Source: Candidatus Mediterraneibacter merdipullorum
GTDB taxonomy: Bacteria > Bacillota > Clostridia > Lachnospirales > Lachnospiraceae
Direction: 5' to 3'
Length of the DNA stretch: 64,000 bases
NCBI GenBank assembly: GCA_019117125.1
Contig: DXAL01000022.1
Span: 1 to 64,000 of the forward strand
Made by a program: the position numbers and the translations under genes. The notes beneath the pieces were generated by a model, which did no database searches, was not told the origin of the DNA, and saw only the letters and a program-made list of their open reading frames with translations. Positions 18,234 through 26,749 of the stretch are shown piece by piece. Each line of letters starts with the position of its first letter. Position 1 is the first letter of the stretch.

Positions 18234-19528
18234 CGTACAGCGAGGCAGCGGATTATATCCTGGGGATTCCCAGGTTCACGAAGAAAAATGATGCAGTCCA
18301 CACGAAAGAGTTCCTGAAGTATCTGGGAAATCCGGAGCGCGGATTAAAGGTCATCCATGTGGCGGGCACCAACGGGAAAGGCTCTGTGTGCGCCTATCTC
18401 ACCGGGATGCTCACGGCGGAAGAGAAGCATGTGGGGCTTTTTACCTCGCCCCACCTGGTCCGGCTGAACGAGCGCATCGCCATCGACGGGAAACCGGTGG
18501 ACGACGGCACATTCTGCCGTGCTTTTGAGCGGACGATGAAAGCGGTCAGGCGGATGGGAGAGGAAGGACTCTCTCATCCGACCTTTTTTGAATTCCTTCT
18601 GGGCATGGCGCTGTGCGCGTTTGATGAGGCAGAGGTGGAATACGCTGTGCTGGAGACGGGGCTTGGCGGGAGGCTGGACGCCACCAGTGCGGTGGAGCCT
18701 CCGCTTGTCTGCGTCATCACATCCATCGGATATGACCATATGAAATATCTGGGAGAGACGCTTTCATCCATCGCAGAGGAGAAGGCGGGCATCATCCGTC
18801 CGGGCGTACCGGTATTCTACGCCCATTCCTCCCGGGAAAGCGACAAAGTCATCGAGCGCACGGCAGAGAAACAGAAGAGTTTCTGTAAAAAAATCGGGAA
18901 AGATGCGTACGAAATTCTCGGAACAGAGGACAAACATATTGCATTTTCCTGTTCCAGTGCTTATTATGGAACTACCACGTGGACACTGAACAATACCGGC
19001 ATCTACCAGCCTCAGAACGCCATGCTGGCGATGGAGGTGATGCGGTATCTGTTCGGGGAAGAAGGCCGTCCGGAAAGGTGGAGGGCTGTGCTTGCCTCCC
19101 TGAAGTGGGAGGGCAGGATGGAGGAAGTGATGCCCGGGGTATGGATTGACGGCGCCCACAATATCAGCGCGGTCGAAGCCTTCGCGCAGAGCATCCCGAA
19201 AGAGGAGAGCGGAAGCATCATTCTGTTTTCCGCAGTGAAAGATAAAGAATATGAGAAAATGGCAGAGTATCTGTGCCGCAGCGTGGACGCCGCGATGTAT
19301 GTCGTGACGGAAGTGGGCGGGGAAAGAGGCGTAAAGGCAGAAGAACTGGAACGCATTTTCCGGAAGTATACAGACCGTCCGGTCGCGGCGGCGGATACAG
19401 TCCAAAAGGCGCTTGAATATGCGCTCGGACACAGGGGCGGACGGAGGATATACTGTCTCGGTTCGCTGTACCTGGCAGGGGAGATAAAGAAACGGATACA
19501 GGAGGTTGGAGAAGATGCTGGATTATGA
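18230..19528 (+). CDS. folC: Bifunctional folylpolyglutamate synthase/dihydrofolate synthase
   Basis: 432 residues, usual length. A Mur-ligase-fold cytosolic enzyme that adds glutamate to dihydropteroate/folates using ATP. P-loop VAGTNGKGSVCAYL at about residue 46, the omega-loop/Mg region FTSPHLVRLNERI, AVLETGLGGRLDAT, and the C-terminal VWIDGAHNISAVEAF. The start overlaps the LtaS-like gene by 4 nt; its 3' end overlaps the small gene at 19515. Confidence 0.95.
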   Translation: MTYSEAADYILGIPRFTKKNDAVHTKEFLKYLGNPERGLKVIHVAGTNGKGSVCAYLTGMLTAEEKHVGLFTSPHLVRLNERIAIDGKPVDDGTFCRAFERTMKAVRRMGEEGLSHPTFFEFLLGMALCAFDEAEVEYAVLETGLGGRLDATSAVEPPLVCVITSIGYDHMKYLGETLSSIAEEKAGIIRPGVPVFYAHSSRESDKVIERTAEKQKSFCKKIGKDAYEILGTEDKHIAFSCSSAYYGTTTWTLNNTGIYQPQNAMLAMEVMRYLFGEEGRPERWRAVLASLKWEGRMEEVMPGVWIDGAHNISAVEAFAQSIPKEESGSIILFSAVKDKEYEKMAEYLCRSVDAAMYVVTEVGGERGVKAEELERIFRKYTDRPVAAADTVQKALEYALGHRGGRRIYCLGSLYLAGEIKKRIQEVGEDAGL

Positions 19529-19658
19529 AGAAGAATTAAAGAAATTTAAACCGAGCCTCGAGGTTGGAGAAATCGAGGACGCTGTATACCAGGAAGACCT
19601 TTCTGACATGACAGACCTTCTCAAGCAGGTCATGGACCAGAAAAAGACAGAAAGATAG
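19515..19658 (+). CDS. Small acidic protein of 47 residues (unknown), below ORF-track cut-off
   Basis: ATG 19515 follows GGAGGTTGGAGAAG, an excellent ribosome site inside the end of folC. Translation: MLDYEEELKKFKPSLEVGEI...TDLLKQVMDQKKTER, ending in TAG 19656-19658. It is soluble and highly charged, and its second half is predicted helical. It starts 14 nt before the folC stop and ends 12 nt before the TPR gene, so it is translated within the same operon. No family is recognised. Confidence 0.72.
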   Translation: MLDYEEELKKFKPSLEVGEIEDAVYQEDLSDMTDLLKQVMDQKKTER

Positions 19659-19670
19659 TGGTGGATTCAG

Positions 19671-21035
19671 ATGGATTATACGAAAAAAATCGTATACCAG
19701 TCGAACTACTGGTATAACGACGGGCTGAGGCGGGCACAGATACGTGATATGTCCGGCGCGGTCAGTTCGCTCAGGCGAAGCCTGCAGTTCAACCGGGAAA
19801 ATATCGCGGCAAGGAATCTGCTCGGCCTCGTATATTACGGGGTCGGGGAAGTCCCGGAAGCGCTGGTGGAGTGGATTATCAGCAAGAACCTGCGCCCCCG
19901 CGACAATATCGCGGATTATTATATCCGGACCGTGCAGGCAGCGGCGAAGGAACTGGAGACAGTGGACCTTGCCATCCGGAAATACAATCAGTGCCTTACA
20001 TACTGCCGGCAGAACGGGGAAGACCTGGCGGTCATCCAGCTCAAGCAGGTGACGGCGGCGCACCCCACCTTTTTAAAGGCGCATCAGCTCCTGGCGCTTC
20101 TGTACCTGCATACCGGGCAGTATACGCGGGCAAGGCAGATGGTCAGGCTGGCGCGCAAGCTGGATACAGGCAATGAGATTACGCTGAAATATATGCACGA
20201 GCTGACCCATCAGAGGGGGAAGCAGAGACGCAGGACTGCGAAAAAGAAAGAAGACGCGGTAGAGTACAGTCTCGGCAATGAGACCATCATCCAGCCGAAG
20301 CACTCCCGGATACGGGAGATGGCAAGCCATCTCGCCGTGGCGAATATCTTCATCGGAGCTGCCATCGGAGCGGCTCTCATCTGGTTCCTCGTGGCTCCGG
20401 CAGTGAACCAGTCCGAGAATGAGCGCATGAATGAACAGATGCGGGAGTACAGCGACCAGGTCAAATCCCTGGAAGCCCAGGTCAGCGCCCAGACGAGGAC
20501 GCTGGAGAATTACCGGGCGACCGGCGAGGAAGTGGAGGCGGACGCCAATGTGGCGCAGACGACGCAGGAGAGTTATGAGAACCTGATGTCTGTCGTATCC
20601 CAGTACAGTTCAGGGGAGCAGAGCTACTCGGATATGTCGGACAGCCTTCTTGGCATTGACCGGGATACGCTGGGCGAAAAGGGACAGGAGCGCTACGACG
20701 AGATGACGGAGCTTGTCTATCCTTCCGCATGCAGCAGCAGCTACTCCTCGGGGACAGAGTCTCTTGAGGTTGGAAATTATCAGGCTGCCGTGGATTCGTT
20801 CCACAAGGTTGTCCGGATGGATTCGGAATATAACGGCGGACAGGCGATGTTCCATCTGGCGGAGGCTTATCTGGGGAACGGCGATGACGACAAGGCGGCG
20901 GCATGGTTTGAAAAATTCCTGGAGAAGCACGGAGATTCCGACTCCGCAAAGGAGGCACAGGAACAGCTGGACGCACTTCGCGCATCCGCGGATGAACAGG
21001 CGGACGGGGAAGAAGGAGAAGACGCGTCCGAATAG
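19671..21035 (+). CDS. TPR-repeat protein with one transmembrane helix
   Basis: 454 residues. N-terminal TPR-like helices (about 10-190; AVSSLRRSLQFNRENIAARNLLGLVYY, AHQLLALLYLHTGQYTRARQ) lie before a basic patch (KQRRRTAKKK). One membrane helix follows (about 222-245, VANIFIGAAIGAALIWFLVAP), then a Glu/Gln coiled coil (about 250-290). A second TPR pair near the C-terminus (ESLEVGNYQAAVDSFHKVV, AMFHLAEAYLGNGDDDKA) precedes an acidic tail. It is a likely membrane scaffold with TPRs on both sides of the bilayer. Partners are unknown. Confidence 0.8.
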   Translation: MDYTKKIVYQSNYWYNDGLRRAQIRDMSGAVSSLRRSLQFNRENIAARNLLGLVYYGVGEVPEALVEWIISKNLRPRDNIADYYIRTVQAAAKELETVDLAIRKYNQCLTYCRQNGEDLAVIQLKQVTAAHPTFLKAHQLLALLYLHTGQYTRARQMVRLARKLDTGNEITLKYMHELTHQRGKQRRRTAKKKEDAVEYSLGNETIIQPKHSRIREMASHLAVANIFIGAAIGAALIWFLVAPAVNQSENERMNEQMREYSDQVKSLEAQVSAQTRTLENYRATGEEVEADANVAQTTQESYENLMSVVSQYSSGEQSYSDMSDSLLGIDRDTLGEKGQERYDEMTELVYPSACSSSYSSGTESLEVGNYQAAVDSFHKVVRMDSEYNGGQAMFHLAEAYLGNGDDDKAAAWFEKFLEKHGDSDSAKEAQEQLDALRASADEQADGEEGEDASE

Positions 21036-21099
21036 GCGGGCGCAGGAGCAGGACAGACTGCATCAGATAAGAAAACAGACAGAGAGAAGAACAGGTACG

Positions 21100-21142
21100 A
21101 AAGAAAAGGATATGCACAGAAGATGCATATCCTTTTCTTTTT
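21100..21142 (+). terminator. Rho-independent terminator after TPR gene
   Basis: 17-bp stem spanning 21100-21116 and 21124-21140 around GAAAAGGATATGCA / TGCATATCCTTTTC with a 7-nt loop; the 3' arm ends in a T-rich tail. It separates the valS-TPR operon from the sporulation operon. Confidence 0.85.
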
Positions 21143-21196
21143 GCGGCGGCAGCGGGCAAAAAGTCCGTGCATCCTGTTCGGGTGAGGAGGAGCAGT

Positions 21197-21511
21197 ATGA
21201 AATATCAGGTTCAGGAAAACTGCCTTACCGTCTATCTGCCCCGCGAAGTGGACGACCACAACGCGGAGGACATCAAAAGAGAGGCGGACGCAGTGATAGA
21301 CAGGCATCACATCCGGTATGTGATATTTGATTTTGAAAAAACAGACTTTATGGACAGTTCCGGGATCGGGGTCATCATGGGGAGGTATAAGACCATCAGC
21401 CTGCTCGGAGGCGAAGTGTGGGCGGTCCATGCGAACGAACGCATCCGGAAGATACTGACATTGTCGGGAGTGACAAAAATCATGCAGATTTATGAGGAGG
21501 AAACAGTATGA
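21197..21511 (+). CDS. spoIIAA: Anti-sigma F factor antagonist SpoIIAA
   Basis: 104 residues (start at ATG 21197 behind GAGGAGGAGC; the longer ORF has no site). A STAS-domain protein that binds SpoIIAB and frees sigma F in the forespore. The phosphorylated Ser lies in FMDSSGIGVIMGRYK. Its stop overlaps the spoIIAB start (ATGA). It is the first gene of the spoIIA tricistron. Confidence 0.96.
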   Translation: MKYQVQENCLTVYLPREVDDHNAEDIKREADAVIDRHHIRYVIFDFEKTDFMDSSGIGVIMGRYKTISLLGGEVWAVHANERIRKILTLSGVTKIMQIYEEETV

Positions 21512-21963
21512 AGCATACGAATGAGATGGAAATCATATTTGACAGCAGATCGGAAAACGAGGGGTTCGCGCGGGTCGCGGTGGCGGCCTTCCTGACCCAG
21601 CTCAACCCCACGGTGGAAGAGGTGGCGGACGTCAAGACGGCAGTCTCCGAAGCGGTGACCAATGCAGTGATACACGGCTATGAAAAAGAGGTGCACAAGG
21701 TGCGCATCCGGTGCAGCATCCGGGAAAATCTCTTTACCGTGGAAGTATGCGATACGGGGAAAGGCATCCCCAATGTACAGGAAGCCATGCAGCCCATGTA
21801 CACGACGAAGCCGGAGCAGGACCGTTCCGGAATGGGATTCGCTTTTATGGAAGCCTTCATGGACAGCCTGGAGGTAGACTCTGAGCCGGGCAGAGGGACC
21901 CGCGTGACGATGACAAAGACCATCGGAAAAGGAAGGGAGATATGGACCACACAATCGCTTTGA
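21508..21963 (+). CDS. spoIIAB: Anti-sigma F factor / serine kinase SpoIIAB
   Basis: 151 residues. A GHKL-fold ATPase that holds sigma F inactive or phosphorylates SpoIIAA. The N-box AVSEAVTNAVIHGYE (about residue 45-60), G1 box VCDTGKGIPN and G2 region GMGFAFMEAFMD are visible. Overlaps spoIIAA by 4 nt and sigF by 22 nt. Confidence 0.97.
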   Translation: MKHTNEMEIIFDSRSENEGFARVAVAAFLTQLNPTVEEVADVKTAVSEAVTNAVIHGYEKEVHKVRIRCSIRENLFTVEVCDTGKGIPNVQEAMQPMYTTKPEQDRSGMGFAFMEAFMDSLEVDSEPGRGTRVTMTKTIGKGREIWTTQSL

Positions 21964-22661
21964 TAAGAAAATCACACGACGGGGATAAAGAAGCGAGAGA
22001 GCAGCTCGTAAAGGAAAATACAGGGCTGGTCTGGTGCGTCGTGAAGCGGTTTTGCGGCAGGGGGACAGAGGCGGAGGACCTCTTTCAGATTGGGAGCATC
22101 GGGCTTTTAAAAGCAATCGACAAATTCGACCTGTCCTTTGACGTAAAATTCTCCACCTATGCCGTGCCGATGATATCCGGGGAAATCAAACGCTTCCTGC
22201 GGGACGACGGGATGATCAAAGTGAGCCGGTCCTTAAAAGACCTGTCCAGGAAATGCTTCCAGGCAGGGGAGGAGCTGACGCGCAGGCTGGGGAGAGAGCC
22301 GACGGTCGCAGAGCTTTCCGGGGAACTGGGCGTGGAAAAGGAGGAACTGATGCAGGCGATGGAGGCAGGGCTCGAGGTGGAGTCGCTTTACAGACCCGTC
22401 CTGCAGAAAGAGGGGAGCGAGGTCCTTCTGATGGACAAGATTGAAGAAAAAGAAAAACAGGAAGAGAAGCTCCTTGACCGGATGCTTGTCAAAGAACTCC
22501 TGGAAACACTGGACGTCCGGGAACGCCGCCTCATCTGGCTCCGGTACTTCGGGGACCGGACCCAGTCGGATGTGGGGAAGCTTCTTGGGATATCGCAGGT
22601 ACAGGTCTCGCGCATGGAAAAGCGCATCATGTCCGACCTCCGGAAAAAAATCTGCCTGTAG
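21942..22661 (+). CDS. sigF: RNA polymerase sigma-F factor (SpoIIAC)
   Basis: 239 residues. Forespore-specific sigma-70-family factor. Region 2 has EDLFQIGSIGLLKAIDKFDLSFDVKFSTYAVPMI; region 3 has LTRRLGREPTVAELSGELGV; region 4 ends in RTQSDVGKLLGISQVQVSRMEKR. The start is behind GGAAGGGAGAT and overlaps spoIIAB, the conserved spoIIA order. Confidence 0.97.
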   Translation: MDHTIALIRKSHDGDKEAREQLVKENTGLVWCVVKRFCGRGTEAEDLFQIGSIGLLKAIDKFDLSFDVKFSTYAVPMISGEIKRFLRDDGMIKVSRSLKDLSRKCFQAGEELTRRLGREPTVAELSGELGVEKEELMQAMEAGLEVESLYRPVLQKEGSEVLLMDKIEEKEKQEEKLLDRMLVKELLETLDVRERRLIWLRYFGDRTQSDVGKLLGISQVQVSRMEKRIMSDLRKKICL

Positions 22662-22728
22662 CATGTATAATCCGGGCGCAATGCCGGATAATAAAACTGT
22701 GGAAGAACGAAAAGGCAGGGTGGATGCA

Positions 22729-22965
22729 ATGGAAGACGGAAAGAGAAAGATATGGCTGTGCCTGCTCATCCTCGTGCTGGCAGCGGTGGTGGCAGGGCTT
22801 GCCTGGTATCTGAGCGATGCCCAGGCGCCGTCCGGGGAAGGATTCCTCATCGAGCGGCAGGCGGAAGAAGGGGAAGGATTCCTCATCGAGCGGCAGGCGG
22901 AAGAAAGGGAAGGATTCCTCATCGGGCAGCAGGCGGAAGAAGGGGTGGTCTGCCGTGTCATCTGA
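22729..22965 (+). CDS. Small single-pass membrane protein with three 12-residue repeats, between sigF and spoVAA
   Basis: 78 residues from ATG 22729 behind AGGGTGG (ATG 22666 or 22681 upstream are alternatives). MEDGKRKIWLCLLILVLAAV gives a short cytosolic head and one membrane helix. Then come three copies of a GEGFLIERQAEE-like unit and a short tail. It overlaps the GTG start of spoVAA by 11 nt. It is not a known SpoVA component as far as I can tell. The location predicts expression with the spoIIA/spoVA genes. Confidence 0.6.
   Translation: MEDGKRKIWLCLLILVLAAVVAGLAWYLSDAQAPSGEGFLIERQAEEGEGFLIERQAEEREGFLIGQQAEEGVVCRVI
22835..22942 (+). repeat. Three tandem 36-bp repeats
   Basis: Units start at 22835, 22871 and 22907 with GGGAAGGATTCCTCATCG..., nearly identical; the third has a few changes. 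36 nt keeps the reading frame. The last unit ends just before the spoVAA ribosome site. Confidence 0.9.
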
Positions 22966-23629
22966 GAAGGCGGTGCTCTATATCAGCGGGGGCCGGAACG
23001 TGGAAGTCACATCGCCGGATGTGAAAGCCGGGGATGTGCTGGACATGGAATGCGCAGACCGTTCGCTCCTCCCCGGGATACGTGCGGTGAAGCTGCTGAA
23101 ATTCCAGAAGACCGGGAGACAGCGCTGTGTGGTGTCCATCCTGGACATCATCGCGAAGATACACGGACAATATCCCCGGTTGGATATCCGAAATCTGGGA
23201 GAGACGGATATCATCGTGACCTATGAGGACCAGAAGACGCCGGCGCCTTTCTGGCACATCGCAAAAACGCTGTTTGTGGCGGCGGTGACGTTTTTCGGCG
23301 CCGCTTTTTCCATCATGGCGTTCAACAATGATGTGGACGTGACAAAGCTCTTCGGGCAGATCAGCACCTTTGTCACCGGAGAAGAGACCGATGGCTTCGG
23401 CGTCATGGAAATCTCCTATTCTGCCGGGGTGACGGCGGGCATCCTGATTTTTTTCAATCATTTCGGCAGGAAGCGGTTTACTGTGGACCCCACGCCCATG
23501 GAGATACAGATGCGCCTGTATGAAAATGATATCCAGACCACACTGGCAGAGGATGCGGCGCGGAAAGGAGAGGAGCTCGATGTGGGAAGCGGCGGCACGC
23601 CAGACACTTCTGGCATTCGCAGGGATTAG
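22955..23629 (+). CDS. spoVAA: Stage V sporulation protein AA
   Basis: 224 residues from GTG 22955 (MSSEKAVLYISGGRNVEV). The long ORF's N-terminal Ser/Arg/Lys repeats are the tandem repeat read out of frame and are excluded. The N-terminal soluble domain has RNVEVTSPDVKAGDVLDMEC. Two membrane helices follow (WHIAKTLFVAAVTFFGAAFSIMAF and SAGVTAGILIFFNHFG), as in SpoVAA. A forespore inner-membrane protein of the dipicolinate/germination channel family. AGGGG precedes the GTG. Overlaps spoVAB by 50 nt. Confidence 0.85.
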   Translation: MSSEKAVLYISGGRNVEVTSPDVKAGDVLDMECADRSLLPGIRAVKLLKFQKTGRQRCVVSILDIIAKIHGQYPRLDIRNLGETDIIVTYEDQKTPAPFWHIAKTLFVAAVTFFGAAFSIMAFNNDVDVTKLFGQISTFVTGEETDGFGVMEISYSAGVTAGILIFFNHFGRKRFTVDPTPMEIQMRLYENDIQTTLAEDAARKGEELDVGSGGTPDTSGIRRD

Positions 23630-24005
23630 CGCGGGCATCGCGTCGGCGGGAGGGCTCTTTGCCTTTATCGTGGAGCTGGGTGTGGTCGCGGATTTCGCCG
23701 ACCGGACGCACACGGGAGACCACATCCTGTTTTATGAAGACTGTGCGGCGCTGGGAGGAATCTTCGGAAGCCTAGTGTATATCTTCCGCTTCCCGGTGCC
23801 GCTCGGGCAGCTCGGACTTGGCGTGGTCGGGCTGTTTTCCGGCATCTTTGTGGGATGTTGGGCGATGGCGCTCTCGGAAATCCTCAATGTGTTCCCCGTA
23901 TTTTTACGCCGTGCCCGGATGGTCCGGTACCTGGCAGCTTTTACGATAAGCATCGCAGTCGGAAAAGGCGCGGGTGCGGCACTTTTTTTCATGGAAGGGT
24001 GGTAA
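23580..24005 (+). CDS. spoVAB: Stage V sporulation protein AB
   Basis: 141 residues from ATG 23580, 5-10 nt after GGAGAGGAG. About four hydrophobic helices (LLAFAGISAGIASAGGLFAFIV, LGLGVVGLFSGIFVGCWAMAL, YLAAFTISIAVGKGAGAALFF) match SpoVAB. It is the partner of SpoVAA. No spoVAC-F follows; a terminator overlaps its stop codon, so the rest of spoVA must lie elsewhere. Confidence 0.88.
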   Translation: MWEAAARQTLLAFAGISAGIASAGGLFAFIVELGVVADFADRTHTGDHILFYEDCAALGGIFGSLVYIFRFPVPLGQLGLGVVGLFSGIFVGCWAMALSEILNVFPVFLRRARMVRYLAAFTISIAVGKGAGAALFFMEGW

Positions 24006-24022
24006 TCTGCCGCCCTTTTTTT
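23995..24022 (+). terminator. Terminator overlapping spoVAB stop
   Basis: AAGGGTGG / CCGCCCTT (one G.U), 7-nt loop, then T7. It ends the sporulation operon. Confidence 0.8.
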
Positions 24023-24027
24023 GTGTT

Positions 24028-24055
24028 TTGACAGGAATGAAATGAAAATTAAATT
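24028..24055 (+). promoter_or_regulatory. Candidate promoter of the ECF operon
   Basis: TTGACA (24028-24033) with TAAATT (24050-24055) at 16 bp. The 125-nt AT-rich leader downstream holds two copies of TTACATTT(A/T) about 29 bp apart, and a further TATAAT at 24127. Either start site is possible. Confidence 0.5.
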
Positions 24056-24181
24056 ACATTTATTGATTTACGAAAATTTTACTTACATTTTATGATATTA
24101 CGCTATCTCTGGAAATGATGGAAAGATATAATGGCTTTGCAGTGAAAGATAACTATGATTAAGAGAGTAATGGAGGAGATA

Positions 24182-25027
24182 ATGATGAATCCGGAAAACA
24201 AAATCACACAGTCGCAGAAACTGATGGTATTTGTTCTTTCCATGTCCCTTTATGGGCTTGCAACTTTGTTCACAGAGCTGATTCCGTCTTTTCAGGTGGG
24301 AATCGTGGAATTTTCGGTTGAGTACTTCCTGTTCATACCACTGACACTGGCGATGCTGTTTGACCCGCTCTCGGCAGGTCTGGGTGCGGCGACAGGAGAA
24401 CTGGTCTTCAGTGAGATTATGCTGGGACAGTTCGGCGGGCTCGGAGAGCTGGAGAAATTCCTGACTGTGACGATTGGCGTGTACATTGCAGGCCGTCTGG
24501 CGAAAAATCCGCTGAACAGAGCAGTAGTAGCCGGTGCAGCAATCCTTGGCGTGATCGTGCAGCAGTTCATGGGCTGCGTGGTGGACATTCTGAAAGTTCA
24601 GTTCGCGGTGGAGGAGTTTGAGGCAGTTCCCGGACTGCCGGAGAGCGTATTCTTCACAGAAGGTTTTGCATTCCTCAATGACGTCCTGTTCTCAGGTATT
24701 CTGTTCTGTATGCTTCCGACGCTGTTCCTCGTGCCGAAGCTGTACGGGAAGATTGAACCTCTGCTCGGCATGAAGCCGCGTAACGCAGAGAACATGTCCG
24801 CGTCTCCGATCCCGGTAAAGGGCGTCGTATTGAGCATCGTCGGATTTGCTGCTGCAATCGCCGCAGAACTGCTGGCGTCCGGCGGATACGAACTGATCGA
24901 CTGGGAAGCGGCATGGGCGGAAAGCAGCAGCGCAATCATCGTCGCAATCATCGTCGCGGCAGTTATCGCTCTGATTACGATTGGCGTAATCCGCAGCAAA
25001 GCAGCTTCATCGAAAGAAACCGTGTAA
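24182..25027 (+). CDS. ECF transporter substrate-capture (S) component-like membrane protein, unknown substrate
   Basis: About 281 residues from ATG 24182 or 24185, behind GGAGGAG. Around seven or eight hydrophobic helices. It carries features of S components (FTELIPSFQVGIVEFSVEYFLFIPLTLAMLFDPLSAGLGAATGELV). It is longer than ordinary S components (about 180-200) because of two extra C-terminal segments (VVLSIVGFAAAIAAELL, IIVAIIVAAVIALITIGVI). It is followed at once by EcfA and EcfT genes, so it is a dedicated (group I type) module. Substrate unknown; the linked PHP hydrolase may process what is imported. Confidence 0.75.
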   Translation: MMNPENKITQSQKLMVFVLSMSLYGLATLFTELIPSFQVGIVEFSVEYFLFIPLTLAMLFDPLSAGLGAATGELVFSEIMLGQFGGLGELEKFLTVTIGVYIAGRLAKNPLNRAVVAGAAILGVIVQQFMGCVVDILKVQFAVEEFEAVPGLPESVFFTEGFAFLNDVLFSGILFCMLPTLFLVPKLYGKIEPLLGMKPRNAENMSASPIPVKGVVLSIVGFAAAIAAELLASGGYELIDWEAAWAESSSAIIVAIIVAAVIALITIGVIRSKAASSKETV

Positions 25028-25039
25028 GAAGGTGCAGAA

Positions 25040-26749
25040 GTGAACATAATCGAAATCAGAGACCTGACATTTACATATCCAGGAGCATCGTCTCCCACAC
25101 TGAAACATCTGACGGCAGATATTGAGAAAGGGGATTTCCTTGCAGTTGTAGGCAACAATGGCTGCGGGAAATCTACTCTTTGTAAGACAATCAACGGATT
25201 GATCCCTCATTTTATCGCGGGGGATATGACGGGCGAGGTACTGGTTGACGGAATGAATACGAAGGAGCAGGAGATCGGCACGCTCGCAAAAAAAGCAGGC
25301 TATGTGTATCAGGATTTTGAGAATCAGATCGTCTGTCCCACCGTGCTGGAAGACGCTTCGTATGCCTGTCTGAATTATGCAATGGAAGATTATGAGGCAA
25401 AGGGGAAAGAGGCGCTCAAGGTCTGCGGGCTGGAATCGAAAACAGATGATTACGTATGGCAGCTCTCCGGTGGACAGAAGCATCTGCTGGCGCTCGCTGG
25501 CACAACGGCGTTGAGCCCGGATATCCTGATCCTTGACGAGCCGATTGCACAGCTGGACCCGGCGCATGCGGACGGAATCTATGAAGTGCTCAGAGAATTG
25601 AATGAAACGTTCGGCAAGACGATCATTGTGATTGAACACCATACAGAATATATTACTAAATACTGCAAGAACGTCCTTCTGATTAAAGATGGCGCCGCGC
25701 AGTGGAAGCTCCCGGCAAAGGAGGCGATGCGGCGCACGGAAGAACTGAGGAAGTGCAACATCTTCCCGCCTCAGGTCGCAGTCGCTGCGGAACGGCTGAA
25801 GAAGGAAGGGCTGCTCTCCCTTGAAGAGCGGCTTCCTGTAGACATCGGGGAAGGAGTCGGGATATTTGCTCCTATCCTCCGGAAGAAAGGCGCTGTGAAG
25901 CGGTATACGCAGCAAATGGCCGCAGAGCGGGAGCTGACCGCCGGGTTTGAGAACGTGACGGTGACGTACCGCGCTGTCAAGGGAGAGCCTCCGAAGATTT
26001 TCGACGGATTTTCCCTGAAGATTGGAAAGGGAGAGAAGATTGCCCTGATCGGTTCCAACGGCGCCGGAAAATCTACCATGCTCAAGCTTCTGATGGGACT
26101 GATCCGCCCGGAAGAGGGCAGGGTGCTTTTAAACGGCGTCCCGGCTGCGGATATTCCGAAGGAGGAGATGGGACGGACGATTTCCATGGTCTATCAGAAT
26201 CCGGAGGAAATGTTCATCAAAGATTCCATTCGCAGAGACATCGAGTACGCGATGCAGGTTCGGAAGACGGAGAATTATGAGAAGAGGACCGAGGAACTTC
26301 TGGAAATGTTCCGTCTCACGGAACTTGCAGACCGGGACGGACGGCTCCTGTCCGGCGGACAGATGCGCAGGGCGTCGCTGGCAGTCGGGATCGCGCTTAA
26401 TCCGGAGATTCTTCTACTGGACGAGCCCACGGCGAATCTGGATATCGCCACGAGGCGGGAGATTATGAAGACGCTGCAGATGCTCAAAGGCGTGACGGAT
26501 ACGGTGGTGATCGCGACGCATGACATGCAGCTTGTCTGTGACTGGGCAGAGCGCATCATCGTCCTTTCGTCCGGATATGTCATCGCGGATGGACCGAAGG
26601 AGGATATCTTTGCAGACATGTATGTACGCCGGCAGGTTGGAATCCGTCCTCCGCAGATTTACGATATGGCGAGGGAACTGGGAATCGAGGATTCCTGTTT
26701 CACGATCGATGATTTTACGGAATATTTCCGGGGTGAAAAATATGCGTAA
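25040..26749 (+). CDS. ECF transporter ATPase, two ABC domains fused (EcfA-EcfA')
   Basis: 569 residues, GTG start behind AGAAGGTG. Two complete ABC cassettes. Domain 1: Walker A VGNNGCGKST near residue 39, signature LSGGQKHLLALA, Walker B DILILDEPIAQLDP. Domain 2: GSNGAGKST near 338, LSGGQMRRASLAVG, LLLDEPTANLD. It powers vitamin/small-molecule uptake with the EcfT that follows (8-nt overlap). A single fused ATPase instead of two genes is typical of some dedicated ECF systems. Confidence 0.93.
   Translation: MNIIEIRDLTFTYPGASSPTLKHLTADIEKGDFLAVVGNNGCGKSTLCKTINGLIPHFIAGDMTGEVLVDGMNTKEQEIGTLAKKAGYVYQDFENQIVCPTVLEDASYACLNYAMEDYEAKGKEALKVCGLESKTDDYVWQLSGGQKHLLALAGTTALSPDILILDEPIAQLDPAHADGIYEVLRELNETFGKTIIVIEHHTEYITKYCKNVLLIKDGAAQWKLPAKEAMRRTEELRKCNIFPPQVAVAAERLKKEGLLSLEERLPVDIGEGVGIFAPILRKKGAVKRYTQQMAAERELTAGFENVTVTYRAVKGEPPKIFDGFSLKIGKGEKIALIGSNGAGKSTMLKLLMGLIRPEEGRVLLNGVPAADIPKEEMGRTISMVYQNPEEMFIKDSIRRDIEYAMQVRKTENYEKRTEELLEMFRLTELADRDGRLLSGGQMRRASLAVGIALNPEILLLDEPTANLDIATRREIMKTLQMLKGVTDTVVIATHDMQLVCDWAERIIVLSSGYVIADGPKEDIFADMYVRRQVGIRPPQIYDMARELGIEDSCFTIDDFTEYFRGEKYA

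Noticed and set aside
22817-22954. N-terminal Ser/Arg/Lys-repeat extension of the spoVAA ORF
   Set aside because: It is the 36-bp repeat read in a second frame; GTG 22955 with AGGGG gives a normal SpoVAA N-terminus.
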